Below, in pieces: positions 35,868 through 44,481 of a stretch of 64,000 nucleotides of DNA. Source of the DNA: Defluviicoccus sp. (GTDB taxonomy: Bacteria; Pseudomonadota; Alphaproteobacteria; MPNO01); assembly GCA_022823775.1 (NCBI GenBank), contig JAJEHI010000008.1, positions 23,770 to 87,769 on the forward strand. The letters run 5' to 3'. Numbering within the stretch: position 1 is the first letter of the stretch; each line of letters opens with the position of its first letter. Made by a program: the position numbers and the translations under genes. The notes beneath the pieces were generated by a model. It was given only the letters and a program-made list of their open reading frames with translations, was not told the DNA's origin and did not search any database.

Positions 35868-36389
35868 CTAGGGGCTTGCCGCCGGGCGGACCAGCGCCCG
35901 CGCGCTGCCCGCGGCGAGCGCGAGGAACTGGAGCCCGGTGAGCGTGCAGCCGAGGAACACGACCAGGAGCCTGGGCCAGTCGGGAAAGGTGAACACGCCC
36001 ACCACCCCGACGTAGAAGTCGAGCTCGTAGGACTTGATCCATTTCGGCCAGGCGCCCCGCACGATCGCCGCCATCAGGGCCGCGCCCGCGAGGTAGAAGA
36101 CGAGCGACATCGCGTGGCCGACGCGCGGGTAGTTGGCGATCAGCCGGTTCAGCACGGTGTCCGACCGCGTCATGCTGCCCGAGCGCAGGGTGTAGGCGAG
36201 CTGGAGATAGAGGACGGCCACCACCGACATGGTTACCAGCTCGGTGGTGCCGTCGATCGGGGCGTTGAACAGGAAGCGCATCGCGATGTCCGCCGAGATC
36301 GCCAGCATCATCACGAAGATCCAGGCCGAGCCGAGGCTGTTGCCGGAAATCACCAGCGCCCCGAGGACGCGGTCGAGAGTTCTCAGCAT
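35868..36389 (-). CDS. TRAP transporter small permease (DctQ type)
   Basis: The 173-residue, four-helix small permease starts MLRTLDRVLGALVISGNSLG and includes MRFLFNAPIDGTTELVTMSV, the usual region between helices one and two. The ATG at 36389 is favoured over an earlier frame start because it leads directly into the first helix. It is separated from its binding-protein gene by 153 bases that contain a palindromic repeat, so it may be expressed less than that gene. Confidence 0.9.
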   Translation of the reverse strand: MLRTLDRVLGALVISGNSLGSAWIFVMMLAISADIAMRFLFNAPIDGTTELVTMSVVAVLYLQLAYTLRSGSMTRSDTVLNRLIANYPRVGHAMSLVFYLAGAALMAAIVRGAWPKWIKSYELDFYVGVVGVFTFPDWPRLLVVFLGCTLTGLQFLALAAGSARALVRPAASP

Positions 36390-36430
36390 GGCGCCGGGCG
36401 GATCATGCCGGCGCCCCGCGGGCACGGTGC

Positions 36431-36526
36431 GTCCCTCGATACGGCGCTGACGCGCCTACTCCGGATGAGGGGGTATTCAAAGATTCCCTCACCCTGAGTA
36501 GCCGCGAAGCGGCGTATCGAAGGGCG
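36431..36526 (-). repeat. Dispersed imperfect palindromic repeat, copy 1
   Basis: Two 41-base arms (36431-36471 and 36486-36526) form an imperfect inverted repeat around 14 bases. The same element occurs at 57002-57096 in the opposite orientation; arm 36486-36526, reversed, matches 57002-57042 at 39 of 41 positions. It lies between the binding-protein and small-permease genes of a TRAP operon. Confidence 0.8.
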
Positions 36527-36542
36527 CGCCGTGAAATCGCGG

Positions 36543-37616
36543 CTACTCGCGGTCCCAGTTGCGGGTCACGATCTGCTTCTTGTCCCGCATGTAGTCCATG
36601 TAGCTCGCCAGCATCTTGGTGCCGGGGAGACCCGCCTTGTCCTGACGCTTGGCCCATTGCTGCGCGATGTTGGGGATCGCGAAGGCCCAGGTCTTCTTCT
36701 CGGCGGCCGAGAGCGCGTGGGTTTCCTGGCCGTATTTCTTCTCGCACACGCCGAGGCCCCACTTGCCGCCGCCGATGATTTTCTGGTTGCCGGCCGCCGA
36801 CCAGGTGGCGGTGGCCTCCTTGATCGCCGCCTGCACCTCGCGCGGAATCTTGGGCCATGAGTCCATGTTGGCGGTCAGGAGCGCGTTGGCGACCGCCCCG
36901 AACCCGGCCTCCAGCTTGTACTTGGTGATCTCGCAGAACTTGAACCCCGCCATCGCCTGCTGCCAGAGGACGCCGCCCTCGTAGATGCCGGTCTTGAGCG
37001 AGTTGTACATCGTCGCCAGGCCCTTGATGACCACGGGCGTGGCGCCGGCGGCGGTGACCCAGGGAATGTTCGCGCCCACGGCGCCGATTTTCATGCCCTT
37101 GAGGTCGGCGAACTTGGTGATCTTCTTCCTGGTCCAGAGCTCGTAGAAATCGGCCGTCCCGGTGATGCCGAGGAGCGACTGGTTGAATCGTTCCACCTGT
37201 TTTCCCATCGCCGGGAATTGTTCGTAGAGATGGTTCATCGCGTCGGTGGCGACCTGGACGTCGAGCGTGGTGAACGGCGTCACGTAGGCGATCTGGTAGA
37301 GCGACAGTTCCGACTGGTGGAACGGCCCCGGCACGACGCCGAGATCGCCGAGTCCCGTCTGCACGCCGTCGAGCTCGCCCCGCACCTTGACGATCTGCCC
37401 GCCGAAGCCCTGCACCCAGGACACCTTGTACTTGCCGGTCCTGGCGAGGATTTCGTCGACCTTCGGGACGAAGTCCTTGATCGCCGCGCCGACCGGAGCG
37501 TAGTTGTGGTTGTTGCCCGAAATGATGGTCAGGCGAACTCTCTCGGCCGCCTGGGCCGAGCCGAAGATAAGCGCCGCGCTCGAAAGGGCGGCGGCGGCGA
37601 ATCCGATCCTGCGCAT
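36543..37616 (-). CDS. TRAP transporter substrate-binding protein (DctP type)
   Basis: The 357-residue periplasmic protein starts at ATG 37616 behind GAGGGGAGAAACC, with signal peptide MRRIGFAAAALSSAALIFGS cleaved near AQA-A. The DctP core includes KFADLKGMKIGAVGANIPWV; the usual Arg of this block is replaced by Gly or Ala, so ligand binding may differ from simple carboxylates. It is the first gene of the minus-strand set P, Q, M and aldolase. Confidence 0.9.
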   Translation of the reverse strand: MRRIGFAAAALSSAALIFGSAQAAERVRLTIISGNNHNYAPVGAAIKDFVPKVDEILARTGKYKVSWVQGFGGQIVKVRGELDGVQTGLGDLGVVPGPFHQSELSLYQIAYVTPFTTLDVQVATDAMNHLYEQFPAMGKQVERFNQSLLGITGTADFYELWTRKKITKFADLKGMKIGAVGANIPWVTAAGATPVVIKGLATMYNSLKTGIYEGGVLWQQAMAGFKFCEITKYKLEAGFGAVANALLTANMDSWPKIPREVQAAIKEATATWSAAGNQKIIGGGKWGLGVCEKKYGQETHALSAAEKKTWAFAIPNIAQQWAKRQDKAGLPGTKMLASYMDYMRDKKQIVTRNWDRE

Positions 37617-37715
37617 GGTTTCTCCCCTCGCAATGTCCTTGCTCGTACCCGGTCCTCTTCCGGGACCTTGGCGTGGATACCACAGCAATTGCGGAAACCG
37701 GTCAAGCGCGCCGCA

Positions 37716-37744
37716 GTGACAGCCCGCGGCGGCGGCCGCATAAT
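37716..37744 (+). promoter_or_regulatory. Candidate sigma-70 promoter for the flavin enzyme at 37777
   Basis: GTGACA (37716-37721) and CATAAT (37739-37744) each match five of six consensus bases with the ideal 17-base spacer. The leader would be about 26 bases. It lies in the divergent region opposite the TRAP binding-protein gene. Confidence 0.55.
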
Positions 37745-37776
37745 CGGACGCCAAGGAACCAGCGAGAGGCGCCCCG

Positions 37777-38982
37777 ATGGACGCCCCCAGCCAGGATCTG
37801 ACCGCGCTCGATACCGATGCCTGGCTCGCCCGGGTGGCGGAGGCCGGGCCGGTCGTGGAGTCGCTCGCGCCCGAGGCCGACCGGGCCCGGCGGTTGAGCG
37901 GGGAGGCGATGGCTGCGCTCCACGAGCAGGCCCTGTTCCGGCTCCTCCTGCCGGTGGCCTATGGCGGTGCCGAGATGACGCTGCCGGTCTTTCTCCCGGT
38001 AATCGAGGCGGTGGCCCGCTATGACGGCAGCGCTGCCTGGTGCGTCGCCCAGGGCAACGGATGCGCCTCGCTCGCCGGGTTCCTGGAGCCCGCCCTGGCA
38101 CAGCAGATCTGGGGGCGCGACCCGTCGGGCGTGCTGGCCTGGGGCCCCGGCAAGGCGGAGGCGCGCGCGGTCGAGGGCGGCTACCGCGTCACCGCCCGGA
38201 CCGGCTTCGCGAGCGGCAGCCACCACGCGACCTGGCTTGCCGCGCATTGCACGGTGTTCGACGACGACGGCACTCCGAGGCTCGACGCCCGGAGCGTGCC
38301 GGAGAACCGGACCGCGCTGGTCCCGGCGGAGACGGTCGAGCTGTCCGACGGTTGGGACGCCGTCGGGCTGCGCGGCACCGGCAGCGACGGGTTCGCGTGC
38401 GACGGCCTGTTCGTGCCCGAGGAGCGCACGGTTGTCCGCGCGACGATGATCGAGGAGAGGCCCGCGATCTCCTCCCTGCACGGCATGCCGCTGATGTCGG
38501 TCTACGCGATCGGCTTCGCCGCCGTCGCCCTCGGCATCGCGCGCGGCGTGTTCGAGTCGTTCGTCGCGCTGGCGCAGGAGAAACGTCCGCGCGGCGCCCG
38601 GTTCACGCTCAAGGAAAACCCGGCCGTCCACGACGAGGTCGCCCGCGCCGACGCGAGGCTCCGCGGCGCCCGCGCCTTTCTCGTCGAGGCGGCGGAAGCG
38701 GGCGCCGCCGATCTCGCCGCCGAAGGCCGCATGTCGGTGGATACGCTGATGACGATCCGGCTTGCCGGCACGCACGCGATCCACGAGGCCAAGGCGGCCG
38801 CCGACATCCTTTACGACACCGCCGGCACCAGCGCGGTATTGGCCTCCAGCCCCTTCGAGCGGCGCTTCCGCGATATCCACGCCGTGGCGCTGCAGATGCA
38901 GGCAAGAAAGACGCATTTCCAGACCTGGGGATCCTGGGCGCTCGGCAACCCGATCGTCTCGGACGGGGTCAATGTCGGGTGA
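37777..38982 (+). CDS. Acyl-CoA dehydrogenase family protein (flavin monooxygenase-like)
   Basis: This 401-residue acyl-CoA-dehydrogenase-fold protein carries FRLLLPVAYGGAEMTLPVFL, ARYDGSAAWCVAQGNG and the strand block RVTARTGFASGSHHATWLAA, a style shared with HsaA-like two-component hydroxylases. The C-terminal helices include LYDTAGTSAVLASSPFERRF, close to the substrate pocket in relatives. Either dehydrogenation of a CoA ester or flavin-dependent hydroxylation is possible; no catalytic Glu of ordinary dehydrogenases stands out. It precedes the M20-like gene. Confidence 0.85.
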   Translation: MDAPSQDLTALDTDAWLARVAEAGPVVESLAPEADRARRLSGEAMAALHEQALFRLLLPVAYGGAEMTLPVFLPVIEAVARYDGSAAWCVAQGNGCASLAGFLEPALAQQIWGRDPSGVLAWGPGKAEARAVEGGYRVTARTGFASGSHHATWLAAHCTVFDDDGTPRLDARSVPENRTALVPAETVELSDGWDAVGLRGTGSDGFACDGLFVPEERTVVRATMIEERPAISSLHGMPLMSVYAIGFAAVALGIARGVFESFVALAQEKRPRGARFTLKENPAVHDEVARADARLRGARAFLVEAAEAGAADLAAEGRMSVDTLMTIRLAGTHAIHEAKAAADILYDTAGTSAVLASSPFERRFRDIHAVALQMQARKTHFQTWGSWALGNPIVSDGVNVG

Positions 38983-39019
38983 GGGGATGGTCTAAACCGG
39001 ACGGCAATGGGGATCGGGT

Positions 39020-40213
39020 ATGGACATCGAATCGCTGATCGGCCGGATTGACCGGCGTTTCCTGGTCGACACGCTGGTCGAGCTGGCACGGGTCCCGGCC
39101 GACGTGCCGATGGGGCACGAGGTCTTCATGGAGCCGGACGATCCGAAGCTCGTCCACTACGTGCAGAACGTGCTGCGGCCGAAGCTCGCCCGAGCCGGCG
39201 CCTACGATTTGATCGACGTGCCGGGCAACCAGATCGTCGCGCGCCACGGTGCCGGGACGAGCGGGAAGTCGCTGCTGGTCCAGGTCTACACGCCGGTCCA
39301 GCACCACAATCTGATGGACGATCCGTGGTCGGGGAAGATCGCGTCCGGCGCCGCGTGGGGCCGCGACGAGCCTTGCGTGTTCGGAATGGGGGTGGGGCAG
39401 AACAAGTCGCACCAGGCGATCGCGCTCGCCATCCTGAAGATGCTCAACGACACCCGGACGGAACTCCCCGGCACGCTCTATGTCGCGATCAACAACGAAG
39501 GAAGATCGAGCCACAAATGCACCGAGGCGATCCTCGCCGCGCTCGACGAGAAGCCCGATTTCGCGTTGCTGATGACCGCGACCGGCGAGCGGATATCGAT
39601 GGGCAATCGCGGCCGGGTCGACGTCAACGTCACGGTGCGCGGCAAGGCGGTCCATTCGAGCGTCCCCGACACCGGTCTGAGCGCCATCGAGGGCGCGTGG
39701 GAGGCAATGAACCGCCTGAAGCGGATGACCTTCGAGGGGACCCACCCCCAGCTCGGCGGCCGCCACGTGCTGCCCTACCAGATCGCCTATTCGCCGCTCG
39801 CGCCGCACACGATCCCCGATACCGCGCGGATGCGCGTCGACCGGCGCCTACTGCCAGGCGACGATCCCGCGGTCGCCACCGAAGAGGTGCGGGAGGCGAT
39901 CGGCGACCTCTCGCCCTGGGAGGTGACCGTGGAGCAGGGCCATCACATGTGGCCCGCGATGGTCGATCCGGAAAACCCGGCGGTCCGAACGCTAGCCCGC
40001 TCGCATGAGGCGGTTCACGGCGCGCCGCCCGGAACCTATTACGGGCAGGGCACATTCGATGCCGGCGGGCCGTGCGCCGCCGGCGTCCCGGCGGTAATGT
40101 ACGGCGTGCAAGGCGGGGCGGGCGTGCTCGATACCGATCTGGTCGCGCTTTCCTGTCTCGACCGGGTCTCGCGCACGGTCGCCCGCACGATCCTTTCCTA
40201 TCTTGGAGCGTGA
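39020..40213 (+). CDS. M20-family peptidase-like protein with lost metal ligands
   Basis: The 397-residue protein has the M20 (ArgE/DapE) fold, recognisable from MDDPWSGKI, ATGERISMGNRGRVDVNV and GKAVHSSVPDTG. The metal site is degenerate: the HxD block reads VYTPVQHHNLMDD, the EE pair reads INNEGRSSHK, and the late HxPDE region reads VLDTDLVA without His. It is therefore probably not a classical zinc hydrolase. The luciferase-like gene follows almost directly (stop and start one base apart), so the two are coupled. Confidence 0.82.
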   Translation: MDIESLIGRIDRRFLVDTLVELARVPADVPMGHEVFMEPDDPKLVHYVQNVLRPKLARAGAYDLIDVPGNQIVARHGAGTSGKSLLVQVYTPVQHHNLMDDPWSGKIASGAAWGRDEPCVFGMGVGQNKSHQAIALAILKMLNDTRTELPGTLYVAINNEGRSSHKCTEAILAALDEKPDFALLMTATGERISMGNRGRVDVNVTVRGKAVHSSVPDTGLSAIEGAWEAMNRLKRMTFEGTHPQLGGRHVLPYQIAYSPLAPHTIPDTARMRVDRRLLPGDDPAVATEEVREAIGDLSPWEVTVEQGHHMWPAMVDPENPAVRTLARSHEAVHGAPPGTYYGQGTFDAGGPCAAGVPAVMYGVQGGAGVLDTDLVALSCLDRVSRTVARTILSYLGA

Positions 40214-40214
40214 C

Positions 40215-41222
40215 ATGGCCGAAGCGGTTCCCATGCGGGCCAGGTTCGGCCTTTCGCTCTCCACCCGGGCAATCCTGTTCGACTGGGGGACCCTCGACGA
40301 CCTGCTCGACATGGCCGAGACCGCCGAGAACTCCGGCCTCTTCCACGGCGTCTGGGTGGGCGACAATTTGTTGTCCAAGCCCCGGCTCGAGGCGATCGTC
40401 ACGCTCTCCGCCATGGCGGTGCGAACCAGCCGGGTGAAGCTCGGCACGGTTTGTCTCGCGAGCTTTCCATTCCGCGACCCGCTGCTGTTCGCCCTGCAAT
40501 GGGCGAGCCTCGACGTGTTGTCCGGGGGGCGGACGATCCTCGCCGTCTGCAACGGCGGATCGCGCTTCGACGGACCGCAATTCGCCCACGAGCTCGACGT
40601 CATGGGGGTCAGGTCCAACGAGCGGCCCGCCCGGGTCGTCGAGGGGATAGAGATCCTCCGCAAGCTGTGGGACGACGGGCCGGCGAGCCACGAGGGCCGG
40701 TTCCGGAGCTTCGCCGATGTCGATCTCCAGCCCAAGCCGGTCCAGAACCCGCCGCCGATCCACATCGCCGTCAATCCCAAGCGCGACGACATGCCGGAAG
40801 AAGCGATGGAACGGATCCTGAAACGCGTCGCCACCCACGCCGACGGATGGCAGACCGACGGAACGCCGGTGGAGCGGTTTCGCGAGCGGTTCGAGCGGAT
40901 CAAGGCCTACGCCCAAGAGCTCGGGCGGGATACCGCCGGCTTCGACGGCTCGCTCCACATGATGGTCAATATCGACGAGGACCGGGACCGCGCGTTCGAG
41001 GAGGCGACGACGTTCCTCGGCGCCTATTACGGCGCGGGCCACATCTCGCGCGCCCAAGCCGAAACATGGCTGGCTTACGGCTCGCCGCAGGCGGTGATCG
41101 ACAAGCTCGCCGCCTATATCGAGGCCGGCTGCACCATGCCCATCGTGCGCTTCGTCTCCGCCCGCCCGCGCGAACAGCTCCAACGCTGCATCGAGGAGGT
41201 TCTGCCGGCGTTCCGGGTGTGA
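40215..41222 (+). CDS. Luciferase-like (LLM class) flavin-dependent monooxygenase
   Basis: This 335-residue protein is more distant from the pair near 3000-6300. It shows VKLGTVCLASFPFRDPLLFA, a GGRTILAVCNGG strand, and GSPQAVIDKLAAYIEAG near the C-terminus, as in F420- or FMN-dependent LLM enzymes. The ATG at 40215 has GGAG nearby; a TTG at 40203 is an alternative. It is coupled to the M20-like gene and convergent with the next flavin monooxygenase-like gene. Confidence 0.88.
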   Translation: MAEAVPMRARFGLSLSTRAILFDWGTLDDLLDMAETAENSGLFHGVWVGDNLLSKPRLEAIVTLSAMAVRTSRVKLGTVCLASFPFRDPLLFALQWASLDVLSGGRTILAVCNGGSRFDGPQFAHELDVMGVRSNERPARVVEGIEILRKLWDDGPASHEGRFRSFADVDLQPKPVQNPPPIHIAVNPKRDDMPEEAMERILKRVATHADGWQTDGTPVERFRERFERIKAYAQELGRDTAGFDGSLHMMVNIDEDRDRAFEEATTFLGAYYGAGHISRAQAETWLAYGSPQAVIDKLAAYIEAGCTMPIVRFVSARPREQLQRCIEEVLPAFRV

Positions 41223-41232
41223 GCGCCGTCCC

Positions 41233-42408
41233 TCAAATGAACGGCGAAGCGGGGTCGAGGCCGAAGGCGACGCGTCCGTAGGCGGTTCCCGCCACGTCCC
41301 ATTTGAGGATGATGTGGTTCGCCGCTACCCGGACGTCGCGGAACTTGCGCTGCGGGATACTGGCCGAATAGACGCTCCGGGCCCCGCCCGCCTCGAACAG
41401 CTCTTCGGCGGCGCGGCGGCAGAGTTGCGCGGCATAGGCCATGTCGCGCCGGTTGCGCGCGCGCTCCGCGAGGGTCAGCGACCGTCCTTCGCGCATCGCC
41501 GCCATCGCCTCGCGCGTGTCCCGCTCGATCAGCATGCGGGCGCAGTCGAGCTCCGCCGAGGCTCCGGCGACGCGCATCTGCATCGTCGCGTATTCGGCGA
41601 CCGGAGCGCCGAGGGAATGCCGCTCCCCTATCTCGGCGATGACATCCTCCAGCAGGCCTTCCGCGGTGCCGAGCGCGGTGGCGCAGAAGTGGAACGGGAT
41701 GGTGCTCACATGCGGCAGCCGATAGAGCGGCGGCACGTCGGGCCGGCCGCGCGCTTCCCAGCCGCCGCCTACCAGCCTGAGGGGGATCGCGCGGTGGCGC
41801 GGCACGAACGCCCCGTCGGCGACGAGAGTCTTCGATCCCGTCCCGGCGAGTCCCATCACCTGCCAGTCGTCGTCGATCTCGACTTCGTCGATCGGCACCA
41901 GGCAGAGATGGGGTTCGGGCGGCCCGTCCCCCGTTGCGATGACGCTCCCCAGGAACACCCAGCTCGCGTAGTCGCAGCCGCTCGCGAAACCCCAGCGGCC
42001 GGTGAGCCGCCAGCCGTCGCCGTCGGGCTCGTTGGTGCCCGAGGGGAAATAACCGGTGGCGATCAGGGCATCCGGATCGTCGGCCCAAATCTCGTCCGCC
42101 ACGCGCGGGTCCATCATGCCGACGATCATCTCGTGGTCGCTGTATACCCCGCACACCCAGGCGGTCGAAGCGCAGCCGCGCGCGAGCGTGGCGACGACCC
42201 GGACGATCGCGTCCAGCGGCAATTCGGCGCCGCCGAGCCTCTCCGGCTTGCCCATCGCGTGCAGCCCGGCCGCGCGGATGTCGGCCATCGTTTCGTCCGG
42301 CAGGCGGCGCAGGGCTTCGGTTTCCGCCGCGCGCTCCGCCAGAACCGGGACCAGCTCTTCCGCCCGGCGGAGGATTTCGGAAGCGCGAGTCTCGGGACTC
42401 TCGTTCAT
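41233..42408 (-). CDS. Acyl-CoA-dehydrogenase-fold flavin monooxygenase (HsaA-like)
   Basis: The 391-residue protein carries the HsaA-style blocks ARGCASTAWVCGVYSDHEM, WRLTGRWGFASGCDYASWV and VMGLAGTGSKTLVADGAFVP. Relatives are oxygenase halves of two-component aromatic hydroxylases. The start at 42408 is only four bases after the stop of the SnoaL-like gene, so those two form an operon. It is the third protein of this fold in the window. Confidence 0.87.
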   Translation of the reverse strand: MNESPETRASEILRRAEELVPVLAERAAETEALRRLPDETMADIRAAGLHAMGKPERLGGAELPLDAIVRVVATLARGCASTAWVCGVYSDHEMIVGMMDPRVADEIWADDPDALIATGYFPSGTNEPDGDGWRLTGRWGFASGCDYASWVFLGSVIATGDGPPEPHLCLVPIDEVEIDDDWQVMGLAGTGSKTLVADGAFVPRHRAIPLRLVGGGWEARGRPDVPPLYRLPHVSTIPFHFCATALGTAEGLLEDVIAEIGERHSLGAPVAEYATMQMRVAGASAELDCARMLIERDTREAMAAMREGRSLTLAERARNRRDMAYAAQLCRRAAEELFEAGGARSVYSASIPQRKFRDVRVAANHIILKWDVAGTAYGRVAFGLDPASPFI

Positions 42409-42412
42409 CGCT

Positions 42413-42847
42413 TTACCTCCGTTCGAGACGGCCGGCGGGTTCGAAGCGGTCTTCGAGGCGGTTGGCGTGGCGGTGGACCAGGCGCCAACCGCCGTCGATC
42501 ATGCGGAACACGTGGGTGACCCGGTTCGACCAGCGGGCCGGACCGTCCATCCCGTCCATGGCGGTCTCGAAGGTCTCGATGTCGGTGGTGTAGGCGAGCT
42601 CGGCGGTGACCACCTTCGTCAGGTTCTCGTGGCGGACGGTGCCGCCCTTGAATTGTCGACCCGCCCAGTCCCAGCGCCGCGAGACCTGGTCCCAGCCCTT
42701 CTCGTAGCCGCCCCAGCCGTAGAAGCTGGTGTCCTCGTCGGTCTGCGCATAGAGCGCCTTGATCGCCGAGACGTCGCCGTTGGCGACGTCGGCGAGAGCC
42801 GCGCGGAGTCGCGCGAGCGCTTCATCGAAGGGTGATCCGTCCGTCAT
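42413..42847 (-). CDS. SnoaL/NTF2-like small protein
   Basis: The 144-residue alpha-plus-beta protein has the NTF2-like layout: a helical start (FDEALARLRAALADVANGDV), then TSFYGWGGYEKGWDQVSRRW and the strands TVRHENLTKVVTAELAYTTD and NRVTHVFRMIDGGWRLVHRH. Many such proteins are hydrolases, isomerases or accessory proteins in aromatic breakdown. The ATG at 42847 is preferred to an open frame starting at 42904. It lies just upstream of the HsaA-like gene. Confidence 0.85.
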   Translation of the reverse strand: MTDGSPFDEALARLRAALADVANGDVSAIKALYAQTDEDTSFYGWGGYEKGWDQVSRRWDWAGRQFKGGTVRHENLTKVVTAELAYTTDIETFETAMDGMDGPARWSNRVTHVFRMIDGGWRLVHRHANRLEDRFEPAGRLERR

Positions 42848-42900
42848 CGCCACCGCCTCACCGGGACCGGAGCCATGGTCGTCCAGACGGGTTTTCCATG

Positions 42901-43914
42901 TCAAATCTTCAACCGGCGGCCCGCATGCAGGGCGTAGATCGCGAGGCTCAGCAGGACCGCCGCGCCCGCCTGGTGGAGCGCCGCGGCGAAGAGCGGCACG
43001 CCGAGGAGAAGGGTCGCGACGCCGAGCCCGGACTGGATGAGCGCCATCCCGGCCAGGAGGTCGAACGGGCGACGCTCATCGCGCGGCGCGAGCCGGACCC
43101 GCCACCACAGAAAGAGGATTCCCGCGAGTACCAGTATCGCGAGCCAGCGGTGGACGAACTGCACGGTGACGGGGTTCCCGGTCAGATCGGCGAACCACGG
43201 CGCGAGGGAAAAAATCTCCGGCGGGACCAGCCGGCCGTCCATCAGCGGAAAGGTCGGATGGATGTGGCCCGCATCGAGCCCGGCGACGAACGCGCCCCAG
43301 ATCGCGGTGAGCGCGACTCCCCCGATCGTCAGGCCGAGACCGAAATCGTGCGGCCCGCGCGCCGCGCGCCTCCGGCTCAGGCCCAGCGCCAGCCAGAGAA
43401 GCCATGCGTAGACCGCAAGCGCCAGGAACAAATGCGCCGCGAGCCGGTAGTGGCTGACCTCGGGCCGATCGACGAGCCCGCTCTGCACCATGTACCAGCC
43501 GAGCGCGCCCTGCGCCGCGCCGAGAAGGAAGGCGGCGGCCAACGCGATCCCCAGCCGGCGGCCGATCCGCCCGCGCAGCGCGAACCAGACGGCGGGGAGG
43601 ACGAAGACCACCCCGATGAGCCGGCCCCAGACGCGGTGGAGATATTCGAGCCAGAAGATCGAGCGGAAGTCGTCGACCGTCATCCAGAAATTGACGCGCT
43701 TGAACTCCGGCGTCTCCCGGTAGAGCGCGAACACGGCCTCCCACTCCGCGGCATCGAGCGGCGGCAGCCAGCCGGTGACCGGCTGCCAGGTCACCATCGA
43801 CAGTCCCGAACCGGTGAGCCGGGTCAGTCCGCCCAGCACGACCATCGCGAAGATCATCGCGCAGCAGCAGTAGAGCCAGAGCGCGACCGCGCGGTCGGTC
43901 TGCCGGGCGGGCAT
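42901..43914 (-). CDS. ctaA: Heme A synthase (COX15/CtaA)
   Basis: This 337-residue membrane protein oxidises heme O to heme A for aa3-type cytochrome oxidase. The conserved His residues appear in LEYLHRVWGRLIG, SHYRLAAHLFLAL, QFVHRWLAI and ALHQAGAAVLL, and it has about eight hydrophobic helices. The start at 43914 (MPARQTDRAVALWLYCC) is chosen because the upstream frame is low-complexity. It is a core respiration gene standing between catabolic genes, and the TerB-like gene lies just upstream on the same strand. Confidence 0.95.
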   Translation of the reverse strand: MPARQTDRAVALWLYCCCAMIFAMVVLGGLTRLTGSGLSMVTWQPVTGWLPPLDAAEWEAVFALYRETPEFKRVNFWMTVDDFRSIFWLEYLHRVWGRLIGVVFVLPAVWFALRGRIGRRLGIALAAAFLLGAAQGALGWYMVQSGLVDRPEVSHYRLAAHLFLALAVYAWLLWLALGLSRRRAARGPHDFGLGLTIGGVALTAIWGAFVAGLDAGHIHPTFPLMDGRLVPPEIFSLAPWFADLTGNPVTVQFVHRWLAILVLAGILFLWWRVRLAPRDERRPFDLLAGMALIQSGLGVATLLLGVPLFAAALHQAGAAVLLSLAIYALHAGRRLKI

Positions 43915-43931
43915 CGCGCGCGCCGGGGCTC

Positions 43932-44336
43932 TCAGAGCGTCATGTGCCGCGCCCGCGCGCCTCGTTCGATCGCCGCCGCCGCCAGCCGGTCGATGGGGAG
44001 GCTCTGGGCGAGCATTTCGAGCAGGCGGAGCTCTTCCTGGGCCAGCTTGCCGTCGGCGACCACGATCTCGCAGGCCACCGCATAGGCGGTCTCGCGCAAC
44101 TTCTCCGGCAGGGCGTCGCGGATAGTGTCGAGGACGGTTTCGAGCCCGTCCTCGGCGTTCAGAAGCTCCGCGCATTCCGCCGCCCTGCGGGCGAGCGAGT
44201 CCGTATCGAAGTCGCCGAACACCGGCAGACGTTCGACGATCTGGCCGATCCGGCGAAGCTCGGTATCGGTCATCTCGCGGTCGGCGGCGGAAGCGAGGAC
44301 CATGGAATAGATCAGCGCACTGTGATGATCGGTCAT
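43932..44336 (-). CDS. TerB-family protein
   Basis: The 134-residue all-helical protein has the TerB layout: HSALIYSMVLASAADREMTD at the start, the acidic middle LNAEDGLETVLDTIRDAL and, later, AYAVACEIVVADGKLAQEEL. The paired DxEm/DGkl-type acidic loops are the usual metal-binding sites of TerB. Roles range from tellurite resistance to membrane stress; here it lies 17 bases upstream of heme A synthase and is probably co-transcribed. Confidence 0.88.
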   Translation of the reverse strand: MTDHHSALIYSMVLASAADREMTDTELRRIGQIVERLPVFGDFDTDSLARRAAECAELLNAEDGLETVLDTIRDALPEKLRETAYAVACEIVVADGKLAQEELRLLEMLAQSLPIDRLAAAAIERGARARHMTL

Positions 44337-44422
44337 TCTTTCTCTCGGATTGGCGGCTGCGCGAGACGCGCTAGCCGGCAGATATGCGCTTATGCCCCCG
44401 GGATCAAGGGTTCCGGTTTCGG

Positions 44423-44451
44423 TTGGCCGCGCCGCGGGTTCGCGTCACAAT
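44423..44451 (+). promoter_or_regulatory. Weak candidate promoter for gentisate dioxygenase
   Basis: TTGGCC (44423-44428) and CACAAT (44446-44451) each match four of six consensus bases with a 17-base spacer, about 30 bases before the ATG at 44482. Confidence 0.35.
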
Positions 44452-44481
44452 CGCGGCGTCAGGCAGGGACAGGAGGCGGCG

